Shown here in pieces: positions 16,734-25,049 of a DNA stretch of 49,409 nt. Position 1 is the stretch's first letter. Every line of letters begins with the position of its first letter. Origin of the DNA: Acidobacteriota bacterium (lineage in GTDB: Bacteria; Acidobacteriota; Terriglobia; Bryobacterales; Bryobacteraceae); assembly GCA_016213755.1 (NCBI GenBank), contig JACQZT010000402.1, positions 1-49,409 of the forward strand, written 5' to 3'. Under the pieces are notes generated by a model. It saw only the letters and a list, made by a program, of their open reading frames with translations, made no database searches and had not been told where the DNA came from. The translations under genes were made by a program, and so were the position numbers.

Positions 16734-18346
16734 TCCGGCGCGTCGTCGAGTGGCTCGAACACCGCACCGGCGTCGAGACCGCCATCCGCAACTTTCTATA
16801 CGAGGAGATTCCGGCTTCCAGCGGCTGGCGCCAGGTTTTCGGGAGCGTGGCCGTATTCTGCTTCCTGGTGCAGGCGTTCACCGGTATTCTGCTGGCCTTC
16901 AATTACGCGCCCACGCCGGGCGAAGCCTACAACAGCCTGAAGTACATCGTCACCGAAGTCGCGGGGGGGCGCCTGATCCGCGGTCTGCACCATTGGGGCG
17001 CCAGCCTCATGATCGTGGTGGTGGCGCTGCACATGGCGCAGGTGTTTCTCTGGGGCGCCTACAAGAAGCCGCGCGAAGCCACCTGGATCGCCGGTGTCGT
17101 GCTGCTGCTCATCACGCTGGGCTACGGGCTGACTGGCTACCTGCTGCCCTGGGACAATCGCGCCTATTGGGGCACTGTGGTGGCCACCCAGATCGCCGCC
17201 AAATCGCCCGGCATCGGCGCCTACCTGAGCCGCCTGCTGGGCGGCGAGGGCGCCATTGGCGTGGTTACCTTCGCGCGTTTCTTCGCCTTGCACGTGCTGA
17301 TTTTGCCGCCGCTCACCGCGCTGCTAATCGGGATTCACGTCTGCCTGGTTCGCAAGCACGGGGTGACGCCGGCGGCCGGCGACACGGCGCCGAAGAAGAA
17401 GTTCTACCCCGAGCAGGTTTTCCGCGACACCGTGGCCATCTTCGTTTCCTTCGCCCTCCTGTTCCTGATGGCCGCGCTGGTACAGGTGCCGCTAGATCGC
17501 CTGGCCGATCCCACCGATACCAGCTACATCCCGCGCCCGGACTGGTACTTCTTGTGGCTGTTCCAGTTGCTGAAGGTGTTCGAGGGGCCGCTGGAAGTGG
17601 TGGGCACCCACGTTCTGCCCGGCCTGGCCGTGCTGGCGCTGGTGCTGGCTCCTTTCCTCGACCGAGGCGCGCTGCGCCGCGTGCGGGAGCGCACGCTGGC
17701 CGGAGGGCTGCTCGTCCTGGCCGTGCTGGGGCTGGGCGGGCTGACGGCGGCCGCGGTCGCGACCTCGCCCAAGTCCCCGGAGGCCGTCTCCGGCGACGGG
17801 GGGCCGCGGGAGTGGCAGCAGCTTTCGCCCGAGGAACTGGCCGGCATCGGCTACTTCCGCACAGAGAGCTGCGCCAGTTGTCACACCGGCGGCGGCACGG
17901 CGGTGGGTCCGGACCTGACCGCGACCGCCACCCGCAAGTCGGCCGCCTGGATGATCGCCCACTTCAAAACCCCCCAGCGCCTAATGCCGGGCACATCGAT
18001 GCCCCCCATTCAGTTGACCGACGCCCAGTTGAACGCGCTGGCGGCGTTTCTGCTCAAGCTCAACCCGCGCAACGCGCAAGCGCTCGCCTCGGCGCCGCAG
18101 TTCGCCGTCGAGGGCGCCATGGTCTATCAGCAATACCAATGCGCCGCCTGCCACCAGGTGAACGGCGCGGGCATGAAACTGGGGCCTTCGCTCAACGGCC
18201 TGGAAAAGCGCCGCTCGCGCGACTGGCTCGCGGCGCACTTCGCCAACCCCCAGGCGCTTTCGCCCGGCTCGGTGATGCCCCCCTACAAGTTCCCGCCCCG
18301 CGAACTGGAGCGCCTCACGACCTACCTGCTCTCCCTACCCGAATGA
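16730..18346 (+). CDS. Cytochrome b fused to a diheme cytochrome c
   Basis: A 538-residue fusion starting at GTG 16730. Residues 1-340 are cytochrome b: paired haem histidines in RGLHHWGASLMIVVVALHMAQ and FFALHVLILPP...LIGIHVCLVRKHG, and a Qo-site PDWY in place of PEWY. A further membrane span leads to a periplasmic C-terminal part with two CxxCH haem-c sites: CASCH (about residue 381) and CAACH (about 472). Methionine ligands are likely in PGTSMPP and PGSVMPP. The complex is thus reduced to two genes, with the cytochrome c1 role taken by a fused diheme module. The first 16 or so residues form the amphipathic N-terminus. The open frame upstream of the GTG is unrelated sequence. Confidence 0.92.
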   Translation: MIRRVVEWLEHRTGVETAIRNFLYEEIPASSGWRQVFGSVAVFCFLVQAFTGILLAFNYAPTPGEAYNSLKYIVTEVAGGRLIRGLHHWGASLMIVVVALHMAQVFLWGAYKKPREATWIAGVVLLLITLGYGLTGYLLPWDNRAYWGTVVATQIAAKSPGIGAYLSRLLGGEGAIGVVTFARFFALHVLILPPLTALLIGIHVCLVRKHGVTPAAGDTAPKKKFYPEQVFRDTVAIFVSFALLFLMAALVQVPLDRLADPTDTSYIPRPDWYFLWLFQLLKVFEGPLEVVGTHVLPGLAVLALVLAPFLDRGALRRVRERTLAGGLLVLAVLGLGGLTAAAVATSPKSPEAVSGDGGPREWQQLSPEELAGIGYFRTESCASCHTGGGTAVGPDLTATATRKSAAWMIAHFKTPQRLMPGTSMPPIQLTDAQLNALAAFLLKLNPRNAQALASAPQFAVEGAMVYQQYQCAACHQVNGAGMKLGPSLNGLEKRRSRDWLAAHFANPQALSPGSVMPPYKFPPRELERLTTYLLSLPE

Positions 18347-18355
18347 AATCTGCGT

Positions 18356-20230
18356 TTAGAACGCCCACAGCAAACTGGTATAGCCGGTGTGCGCGCGGTA
18401 GTCTTGCGCGCGCAGCAGCGGTTCGCCATAGCGGTAGTGCTGGTAGGCGGCGTTCCAGCGGAGCTTGGGAGTCAGGCGCAGCGAGAAGCGCGCCATGGGC
18501 GATTCGAAGGTGAGCGCGAAGTCCCGCCGGTCCTCGACGCGCGAGTAGCCCGCCCACAGGTCGGCGCGGCTGCGTAAGGCCACGCGCGCTCCGCCGTGGA
18601 CGGCGCCGAGATCGCTCCGGTAGGCGTAGCGTTGGTTCTGCAAGGAACCCAAAGCGAAAAAGGCGAGGCCGGAGACCGTGTCCAGGTGCAGCCTGGAATA
18701 CCCGGCGTCGAGCGACAGCCAGCTCCGCGCCGTCCAGCTTCCGTCGAACGAGTAATTGCGCGCCCGCGAGCTGTGAGCCGACAGGACCACCGAGTTGGTG
18801 TTGTAGTTGGCCCGCGTCGCGGCTGTGAGTTGCAGGTTCCGGGTCTTGTACTGGATGCGCCCGCCCAGGGCGTGGTAGTTGCGCTCGCCGATGGGATAAA
18901 AGGGCCGGCCGGCGCGCCCGACCTCGGCATCCAGGCTGATGCGCAGCGGCTTGGCCGGCTGCAAGCGCAGCCCCGCCAGCCCGGCGTGCAGGCGGTTGTC
19001 CTGCTCGGCCGCCGCCAGGCCGGAAAAATCGCCCACGCTCTGCCGCTCGCGCGAGCGGATGCGCCGCGTTGAAAAGTGGTAGCCGCCGTACAGCGTGACC
19101 CACCGATGGGCGCGGAAACTGGCATCGGTCAGATTGGAGATGGCGCGGATGCCGAGATAGCGGAATTGCAGCAGGTTGTCGAGCGCGGTCGAGTTGTTCA
19201 CTTCGCGGTACACCGAGTCGCCTTCCATGCGGGTGGAATGACAGGCGGTGTGGTTGGTCAGCGTGAGGCGCGAGGCGGGGAACAGGGTCAGGCTGAGGTT
19301 GCCCGTGGTAACCGGCCGGCGGCCGTCGCCGGCGACCAGAATCTGGCGGTTCAGCGCGGCCCCAAAACGTCCCGTTCCGGCGGCCATTTCCTCGAAGTAG
19401 AAATGGCGCAGGCCGTCGGTGTGGCTGAAGCGTCCGTTGGCGGCCCACAGCTTGCGGTCGGCGGCCAGGGTGGTGCGCCAGTACGGAGAGCTGCCCCGGT
19501 AGGGCTCGGCGCGGCGGAAGGAAGCGCCCGTCGAAGTGGTGTTCTCCGCGAACCGGTCCCAGCCCCGCAGAACGTTCAGCCGGACGCCCTTCACCGTCAC
19601 CTCGCCGCCCAGACGGAATTCGTTGCGCAGACGGCGCACATCGGCGAACAGAGGGATCGTGTCGCTGGCCGAGGCGAACGGCATCACCGTGGTCAGCGCG
19701 GGTCCGTCCTGCGAATTGCGGCTGTAACCCGCGAACAAACGCAGCGCGGACTGCGGGAAGAGCACGAAGTCGTGGTCCTGCAAGCGGCGGACGGTGCCGG
19801 CGGCGTGCTGACCGAAAGCGATGGGCAAAGCCGGATTGTAGTACTCGCTGAGCCGCCACACCAGGTCGTAGCGATACAGGCCGTTCTTCTGCACGCGCAG
19901 ATTGGAGTGCTGGTAGGGGTCGTTGCCCAGCCCCAGGGTGGAAAGGGCGATCTCGTCGAACAGCCCGCCGTGCCCCTCGCGGGAATGCACGGTGAGCGAT
20001 CCGGAAAGCAGCCGCATGCCGTTCCCGAAGTTCACATCGCCGCGGTACTTGCCCAGGTTGCCGCCCACCGAGCGGAAGCGGTAGCCGGCCTCAAACGCCG
20101 AGGTGACGTTGTAGTCGCCAACGTTATCCCCGCGCACCGAGCCCACCTGAACGGGCGTGGGCGCGGCGGTGGGCTGCGCGGCCGCCGCGGCCGCCAGCCA
20201 GATCGGGATCGCAATCGGATGCACTCTCAT
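18356..20230 (-). CDS. Outer-membrane beta-barrel protein paired with a decaheme cytochrome
   Basis: A 624-residue protein with a short signal peptide (MRVHPIAIPIWLAAAAAAQP). It then consists almost wholly of alternating amphipathic strands with aromatic girdle residues, ending in the outer-membrane terminal phenylalanine (TSLLWAF). Size and context match the MtrB/PioB-type porins that sheathe a decaheme cytochrome to carry electrons across the outer membrane. The gene starts 9 bp after the decaheme cytochrome, in the same operon. Assignment to the MtrB/PioB family is inferred from context; I see no clear signature such as the CxxC of MtrB. It ends 9 bp from the convergent cytochrome b-c gene. 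Confidence 0.7.
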   Translation of the reverse strand: MRVHPIAIPIWLAAAAAAQPTAAPTPVQVGSVRGDNVGDYNVTSAFEAGYRFRSVGGNLGKYRGDVNFGNGMRLLSGSLTVHSREGHGGLFDEIALSTLGLGNDPYQHSNLRVQKNGLYRYDLVWRLSEYYNPALPIAFGQHAAGTVRRLQDHDFVLFPQSALRLFAGYSRNSQDGPALTTVMPFASASDTIPLFADVRRLRNEFRLGGEVTVKGVRLNVLRGWDRFAENTTSTGASFRRAEPYRGSSPYWRTTLAADRKLWAANGRFSHTDGLRHFYFEEMAAGTGRFGAALNRQILVAGDGRRPVTTGNLSLTLFPASRLTLTNHTACHSTRMEGDSVYREVNNSTALDNLLQFRYLGIRAISNLTDASFRAHRWVTLYGGYHFSTRRIRSRERQSVGDFSGLAAAEQDNRLHAGLAGLRLQPAKPLRISLDAEVGRAGRPFYPIGERNYHALGGRIQYKTRNLQLTAATRANYNTNSVVLSAHSSRARNYSFDGSWTARSWLSLDAGYSRLHLDTVSGLAFFALGSLQNQRYAYRSDLGAVHGGARVALRSRADLWAGYSRVEDRRDFALTFESPMARFSLRLTPKLRWNAAYQHYRYGEPLLRAQDYRAHTGYTSLLWAF

Positions 20231-20239
20231 GGCGGCCTC

Positions 20240-21178
20240 CTAACGCAAGAAGTACGGGTCGGCGTTGGACCCGTGAACGCGCACGTGGCAGGTGGTGCAG
20301 TTGCGGAAGCGCGGCTCGGCCATATTGTGGGACGCCGATTGCACCGTAATCCCATCCGCCTGCTTCCCGAACGAGCCGGCGCCATTGTGGCACTCCAGGC
20401 ACACGGTGAACACCGCCGGGCGGCGCAGCAGGCGCGCGTTGGGCGAGCCGTGCGGCTGGTGGCACGTTTCACAGCCGTCCACCCGCACCGCAGGGTGCTC
20501 GAAGGCGAACGGCCCGCGCTTGTCGGAATGGCACTTGAGGCACGCTTCCTCGTTCACCAGGGCGCTTTCGACCATGCGCGGCCGGCTGGCCATGCGCCAC
20601 GCGGGCGCCGGCGCGCCGTGCGGATTGTGGCAATCCGTGCAGTTCATAAACCCTTCGTTGACGCGGTGCTTAAAGGGCATCTCGAACTGCGCGCGCACGC
20701 TGCCATGGCAGGAGTAACACAACTCGGCCTGCTTCTTCGCCAGCAGGAACTTCCGCTCGGGCGACTTGTGGATGGAATGGCAACTGTTGCAGGCCACCTC
20801 GCCCAGCGTGTGGGAAGACCGCCGGATGTTGGCGCGCGAGAGGTCCTTGGCGTGGCAGGCCAGGCAGGCGTCCAGAACCTGTTTGACGGGCAGGACCGAA
20901 AAGGCCCGGATGGTGGCCTTGCCGCCGCGCGCCTCGACGTGCGCCTGGGCCGGGCCGTGACACCCCTCGCACCCGGTGCGCTCCGGCGGCCCCTTACCCG
21001 AAGCGACGCTCTTGTAATGCGGGTTCTTGTAGAAGTTCAGCCAGACATCCGGATGGCACGTCTTACAGACGTTCCCTCCCACGAATCCGGGAGCTGCGGC
21101 CGGTGGCGGTTGCCCGGCGCCGGGACACAGAAAGGCCGCCGAGGACAGAAGGAGAACAATCCCAGTTCGCGAGAGCAC
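20240..21178 (-). CDS. Periplasmic decaheme c-type cytochrome (DmsE/MtrA-like)
   Basis: A 312-residue exported protein with exactly ten CxxCH haem sites: CKTCH, CEGCH, CLACH, CNSCH, CYSCH, CTDCH, CLKCH, CETCH, CLECH and CTTCH, evenly spread. This matches the DmsE/MtrA decaheme family in number and length. Such cytochromes pass electrons from periplasmic carriers into an outer-membrane porin. The likely start is GTG 21178 with a signal peptide (MLSRTGIVLLLSSAAFLCPG). The porin-like gene follows directly. Together with the bc complex on the opposite strand they could form a route from quinol to the cell surface. Confidence 0.92.
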   Translation of the reverse strand: MLSRTGIVLLLSSAAFLCPGAGQPPPAAAPGFVGGNVCKTCHPDVWLNFYKNPHYKSVASGKGPPERTGCEGCHGPAQAHVEARGGKATIRAFSVLPVKQVLDACLACHAKDLSRANIRRSSHTLGEVACNSCHSIHKSPERKFLLAKKQAELCYSCHGSVRAQFEMPFKHRVNEGFMNCTDCHNPHGAPAPAWRMASRPRMVESALVNEEACLKCHSDKRGPFAFEHPAVRVDGCETCHQPHGSPNARLLRRPAVFTVCLECHNGAGSFGKQADGITVQSASHNMAEPRFRNCTTCHVRVHGSNADPYFLR

Positions 21179-21187
21179 TTGGTGCCA

Positions 21188-21193
21188 ATTATA
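21188..21193 (-). promoter_or_regulatory. -10 box (TATAAT) of the decaheme cytochrome operon
   Basis: A perfect TATAAT on the minus strand ends 9 bp before the GTG start, which implies an almost leaderless mRNA. No good -35 hexamer is seen at 16-18 bp. Confidence 0.45.
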
Positions 21194-21265
21194 ACTCCGA
21201 TCGTCTCAGGCGTGCCCCTGCATCGTGATGCTTCCTAATCACCGTGTCTCGGTTTGCCACTTCGG

Positions 21266-23113
21266 CTACTCTGTCTGGGTCACTTTGAGCGAACATAGGT
21301 GAGGCACTTCTGCCCAGGGCCGAAGTCCCGGCGCCGGCACGCAGACCACCGCACGATCCCGGCCTTGTGTCTTGGCTTGGTAGAGCGCCGTATCGGCCGA
21401 CCGCACCAGAGCCTCGGCTGTGGCGCCATGATCTGGAAACCCGGCCACTCCGAGCGAAACGGTAATGGCCCCCAAGTCCTGGCCGCGATGCTCCATCCGG
21501 AGAGCTCGGATTCCGGCGCGCAGCTTCTCCGCCATATCCGCCGTGTTTTGCGAGGGACTCCCCGGAAACACCAGCACGATCTCCTCGCCTCCATAGCGGC
21601 AGACGAAGTCCCCCTTCCGCACTTGTTGCTGCAAGAAAGCGGCCAGTTGGCACAGCACCGCATCCCCCGCGTCGTGACCGAATACGTCGTTGACCCGCTT
21701 GAAGTGGTCGATATCCAGCATGACCACGCTTAACGGATGCTCCTCGCGCGAGGCGCCGAGCAGTTCCCGGGTCAGCCCTTCTTCGAGGTAACGGCGGTTA
21801 AACAGTCCGGTGAGCGGATCGCGAATCGACTGCCCACGGAGGTGTTCGCGCAGGCGCAGATTTGCCACTGCCAGCGCGAGGTGCTCCCCAACGGTTTCGA
21901 GCACTCGCTGTTTGGCGCCGGGCAGGGGCGTCCCGGCGCCGGTCTGGAGATGGATAATGCTCAGCCGCTCGCCGGAGGCGGCCAGGAGAACACAGATGTG
22001 CCACCCCTCGGGGGCCTCGTCCAGGTGCTGGCAACGCGGCCCAGGCGACCGGGTGTCCGACACGTGCGGCCTCCCCCGGCGGAGGGCCCAGCACTGCTCG
22101 GGTGCGAGGCCACGCGGCCCGCTCGGGGATTCCCCCCACTCGGCTGCCCGCTCGAACCCGCCCCCCGTGTCGCTCGCCAGGTACAGAGCGCCGGTGAGGG
22201 CGGGAAACAGTCGCTGCGCGGAATGGGCCGCCACGGCGCAGGCTTCCTCGATCGTCTGGCAGGTTTGCAGCATCTCGCCCATCTCGCTCAGCAAGGCGCT
22301 GTCGCGATTCCGGCTCTCGAGTTCGCTCACCGAGCGCCTCAATGCCTGGTTGGCTTGCCGCAACTCCTCTTCCGCCCGCTTCTGTTGGGTGATGTCGTGG
22401 ACCACGTGCACGACGCCTCCGCGGGCAGGGCCGGCGGCGGACCGGGACAATAACGCCGGGAAGCGGGTTCCGTCGCTCCTTCTGCAAAACAACTCTCCCT
22501 CAGTTTGGCTTTCTCCCAAGATCTTCGCGTCTTGCCCCAGCAGCGCCGCCGGGACGTATCCGCACATTCTGCACAGCGAATCGTTCGCATAAACGATCCG
22601 GTTCGCCTCGTCCGTGATGTAGACTCCGTCGTGGATGCTCTCCAGGGCTTGTGAGAGCATCTGCGAGCGATCCTCGATCCGGCGGCGGCGGACCGCCGTC
22701 TCGATCGTCGTAGGCAGAACGCGCAGGTAGTTCCGATCCGCGTCCTTGGTCAAGTAGTCGCTGGCGCCCTCCCGCAACGCCTGCACGGCAACCTCTTCAT
22801 TGCCCGCCGCGGTGACCACAATCACGGCCGCCCCGCGGGCGAAGGGGAGGTGATCGAACGCGGTCCCGTCACCGAGACTGAAATCGGTGACCACCACGTC
22901 GAATCGCGCGGCCCGGAGGTGCTTCAGCGCCTCGCTCACCGAAGCGGCGATGGCGTACTCATACGGAAGGCGTTCCTTTTCCACCAGACGCTCAAAGGCC
23001 ATCTGGTCCACGCGATCGTCTTCCACGAACAGCACCCGATACTTCGCCGCGGCTGGGACGCCTTTCCCCGCCGGTTGCTCGCTCTGGGGCACATCCGCCT
23101 CCCCCGCCATCAA
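21266..23113 (-). CDS. REC-PAS-GAF-GGDEF diguanylate cyclase
   Basis: A 615-residue cytoplasmic signalling protein. Domain order: receiver (about 27-145, VLFVEDDRVDQ, VTDFSLGDG with the phospho-aspartate, ASDYLTKDA), PAS (about 160-265), a coiled-coil linker, GAF (about 290-430) and GGDEF (about 445-600). The active site reads GGEEI, and RKGD five residues before it fits the RxxD inhibitory I-site, so an active, product-inhibited c-di-GMP synthase is expected. It is the last gene of an operon whose members overlap by 4-16 nt, so the upstream kinase may phosphorylate its receiver. Confidence 0.92.
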   Translation of the reverse strand: MMAGEADVPQSEQPAGKGVPAAAKYRVLFVEDDRVDQMAFERLVEKERLPYEYAIAASVSEALKHLRAARFDVVVTDFSLGDGTAFDHLPFARGAAVIVVTAAGNEEVAVQALREGASDYLTKDADRNYLRVLPTTIETAVRRRRIEDRSQMLSQALESIHDGVYITDEANRIVYANDSLCRMCGYVPAALLGQDAKILGESQTEGELFCRRSDGTRFPALLSRSAAGPARGGVVHVVHDITQQKRAEEELRQANQALRRSVSELESRNRDSALLSEMGEMLQTCQTIEEACAVAAHSAQRLFPALTGALYLASDTGGGFERAAEWGESPSGPRGLAPEQCWALRRGRPHVSDTRSPGPRCQHLDEAPEGWHICVLLAASGERLSIIHLQTGAGTPLPGAKQRVLETVGEHLALAVANLRLREHLRGQSIRDPLTGLFNRRYLEEGLTRELLGASREEHPLSVVMLDIDHFKRVNDVFGHDAGDAVLCQLAAFLQQQVRKGDFVCRYGGEEIVLVFPGSPSQNTADMAEKLRAGIRALRMEHRGQDLGAITVSLGVAGFPDHGATAEALVRSADTALYQAKTQGRDRAVVCVPAPGLRPWAEVPHLCSLKVTQTE

Positions 23114-23520
23114 GCGACCTCGCTCAGAGTCCAGTACAAGTTGATGGTCCGTATCACCTCGACGAACCGGATGTAATCCACGGGTTTGATCATGTACCCG
23201 GCTACGCTCAAATCGAAACTGGCGACCCGGTCTTCGTCTTCTCTCGAGGTCGTCAGAACCACCACGGGGATCCTCCGCAGGATTTCATGCTGTTTCAGTT
23301 CCTTGAGGAGTTCGATGCCGTTCATCCTCGGCATGTTCAGATCGAGCAGAATCAAACCGGGCCTTTGGTTGGCTTGGTCCTGGAGGCGGTTGAGCGCCTC
23401 TTCCCCGTCCCCGGCAACGTCCAGGGGGTTGGTCACATGGAGATCCTTGAGCGCGCGCCGGACGGTCATCACGTCCACAACGTCGTCTTCCACCAGCAGA
23501 ATTCTTATGTTATTAGGCAT
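23110..23520 (-). CDS. Single-domain response regulator (Rcp1-like)
   Basis: A 136-residue stand-alone receiver: acidic pocket LLVEDDVVD, phospho-aspartate in LILLDLNMPRMNG, threonine in VVLTTS and lysine in GYMIKPVD. The form VEDDxxD...LDLNMPRMNG is typical of the Rcp1-type regulators that sit beside phytochrome-like or HAMP kinases. The ATG at 23520 is chosen; the open frame extends upstream into the kinase gene but is unrelated there. It overlaps the kinase gene by 16 nt and the GGDEF gene by 4 nt (ATGA). It has no output domain, so it may relay phosphate or act by protein contacts. Confidence 0.92.
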   Translation of the reverse strand: MPNNIRILLVEDDVVDVMTVRRALKDLHVTNPLDVAGDGEEALNRLQDQANQRPGLILLDLNMPRMNGIELLKELKQHEILRRIPVVVLTTSREDEDRVASFDLSVAGYMIKPVDYIRFVEVIRTINLYWTLSEVA

Positions 23521-25049
23521 TTCGATGGTTCTTGGCAGGTTTCGGGACTGAGTGGCCCGTCGGCTTTGGGGAGCGTAAAGAAAAAGGTGCTCCCACACCC
23601 CACCTGGGATTCGACCCACGCCCTGCCCCCGTGGATCTCGATCACCTTCTTGACTATTGCCAGCCCGACCCCGGCGCCCCCGCGCTGATCGCGCGCGTCG
23701 AGCGTCTGGAAGATCTGGAAGATCCTCTCGAAGTGCTTCTCCGGAATGCCGGGCCCGTTGTCGGCGACGCTCAATCGCCAGAACCCACCCTGATCCGAGC
23801 AGCCGATCCGGATCTCGCCGGCCTCCTTGTCCGAGTACTGGGCGGCGTTGCCCAGCAGATTCTGAAACACCTGCGCGATGCGGGTCTTTTCCGCCACCAC
23901 CGTCGGCAGCGGGCTTTCCACCGAGACGCGGATGTGCGGCGGAAGCGCGAGCAAATCGACGACCCCGGGGACCAGTTGCCCCAGGTCGACCGCCTCCCGG
24001 CTCTCCCGGACGCGGCCCACCCGGGAGTACTGCAACACGCCGTCGATGAGGTCGTGCATGCGATGGGTGCGGGAGAGGATCAGCCGCAACGGTTCGCGGC
24101 CCGCCTCGTCCAGCCGGCCGGCGTAGTCCTCGGAAATCCAACTCGCCAGCGCAGCGATCCCGCGCAGCGGCGCCTTGAGGTCGTGCGACACGACGTAGGC
24201 GAATTCGTTTAGCTCGCGGTTGGCGCTCTCGACTTCCTTCAAGAGTTCCCCCTGCCGGCGCCGCGCCCGTTCCAGTTCGCAAACCTTGGCTTCCAGTTCG
24301 CGGCTGCTCGCCTGCACATGCTCAGCCATCGCATTGAAGGAACGCGACAGGCTCCCGATTTCGTCCTCGCCGGGCATCGGCGCCCGCGCGGATAGGTCGC
24401 CGGCCCCCAGGCGCTCCGCGGCGCGGTAGAGCCGGCGCAGGGGCCGGGTGATGGCCCGGCGGAGCAACATCCCTTGCACGCCGAGCGCCGCCAGCAGCGC
24501 CCCGCCAGTCACCGCGACCGCTCTCCATATATCGTCCCGGCTCTTCTGGTCCACGAACATCAGGTGCATGTCGATTCGGAGCGCGCCCAGGATATTGCTC
24601 TTGCGGGCCGCGTCGTAGGCTCCTTCCACCGGGACCAAAACCCGCATCACGTCCTGTCCGTCCGTTTCAAGCCGCCGGTGCACCGGCCGAAGGCCGGCCA
24701 GACATTCGGCCAATAATGGATCCTCGATCCGCCGGCCGATCCATTCCATCTCGGAGTCGGCGACGACCCGGCCCAAAGCGTCCACGGCGACCAGGCGATG
24801 GATGTTGGAGATCTTGTTCGCAAAGCGCTGGACCACCGGCTGAAGGGTCTCGGTGCGGTACAGCGACGGGCTCTCCAAGATCACTTCCTTGAGCGCCTCG
24901 ATCACGATCACGGCGGAAGTCTCGACATCCGCGTAGCGCTCCGACCGAATGCTGCGCTCCTGCACCACGCCGAGGGCGGCGAAGGTCAGCGCCGAGATTG
25001 CGGTCAAGAACAGCATCGCCCGGGTGGCGAGGGAGTGGCGCAGCTTCAC
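23505..25049 (-). CDS. HAMP-containing sensor histidine kinase
   Basis: A 514-residue kinase starting at GTG 25049, overlapping the upstream stop (GTGA). It has an N-terminal span (AMLFLTAISALTFAALGVV), a periplasmic sensor of about 150 residues, a second span (AVAVTGGALLAALGVQGML), HAMP (RRAITRPLRRLYRAAERLGAGDL), a coiled coil and HisKA with FAYVVSHDLKAPLRG. The ATPase domain has NLLGNAAQYS, DNGPGIPEKHFERIF and GGAGVGLAIVKKV. The VSHDLKAPLR form belongs to the phytochrome-like kinase subclass that pairs with Rcp1-type regulators, which is what follows here. Signal unknown. Confidence 0.92.
   Translation of the reverse strand: MKLRHSLATRAMLFLTAISALTFAALGVVQERSIRSERYADVETSAVIVIEALKEVILESPSLYRTETLQPVVQRFANKISNIHRLVAVDALGRVVADSEMEWIGRRIEDPLLAECLAGLRPVHRRLETDGQDVMRVLVPVEGAYDAARKSNILGALRIDMHLMFVDQKSRDDIWRAVAVTGGALLAALGVQGMLLRRAITRPLRRLYRAAERLGAGDLSARAPMPGEDEIGSLSRSFNAMAEHVQASSRELEAKVCELERARRRQGELLKEVESANRELNEFAYVVSHDLKAPLRGIAALASWISEDYAGRLDEAGREPLRLILSRTHRMHDLIDGVLQYSRVGRVRESREAVDLGQLVPGVVDLLALPPHIRVSVESPLPTVVAEKTRIAQVFQNLLGNAAQYSDKEAGEIRIGCSDQGGFWRLSVADNGPGIPEKHFERIFQIFQTLDARDQRGGAGVGLAIVKKVIEIHGGRAWVESQVGCGSTFFFTLPKADGPLSPETCQEPSKCLIT

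Noticed and set aside
16558-18513. A 651-codon plus-strand frame overlapping the Rieske and cytochrome b genes.
   Set aside because: It is out of frame with the clear haem and Rieske motifs and is Arg/Gly/Ala-rich.
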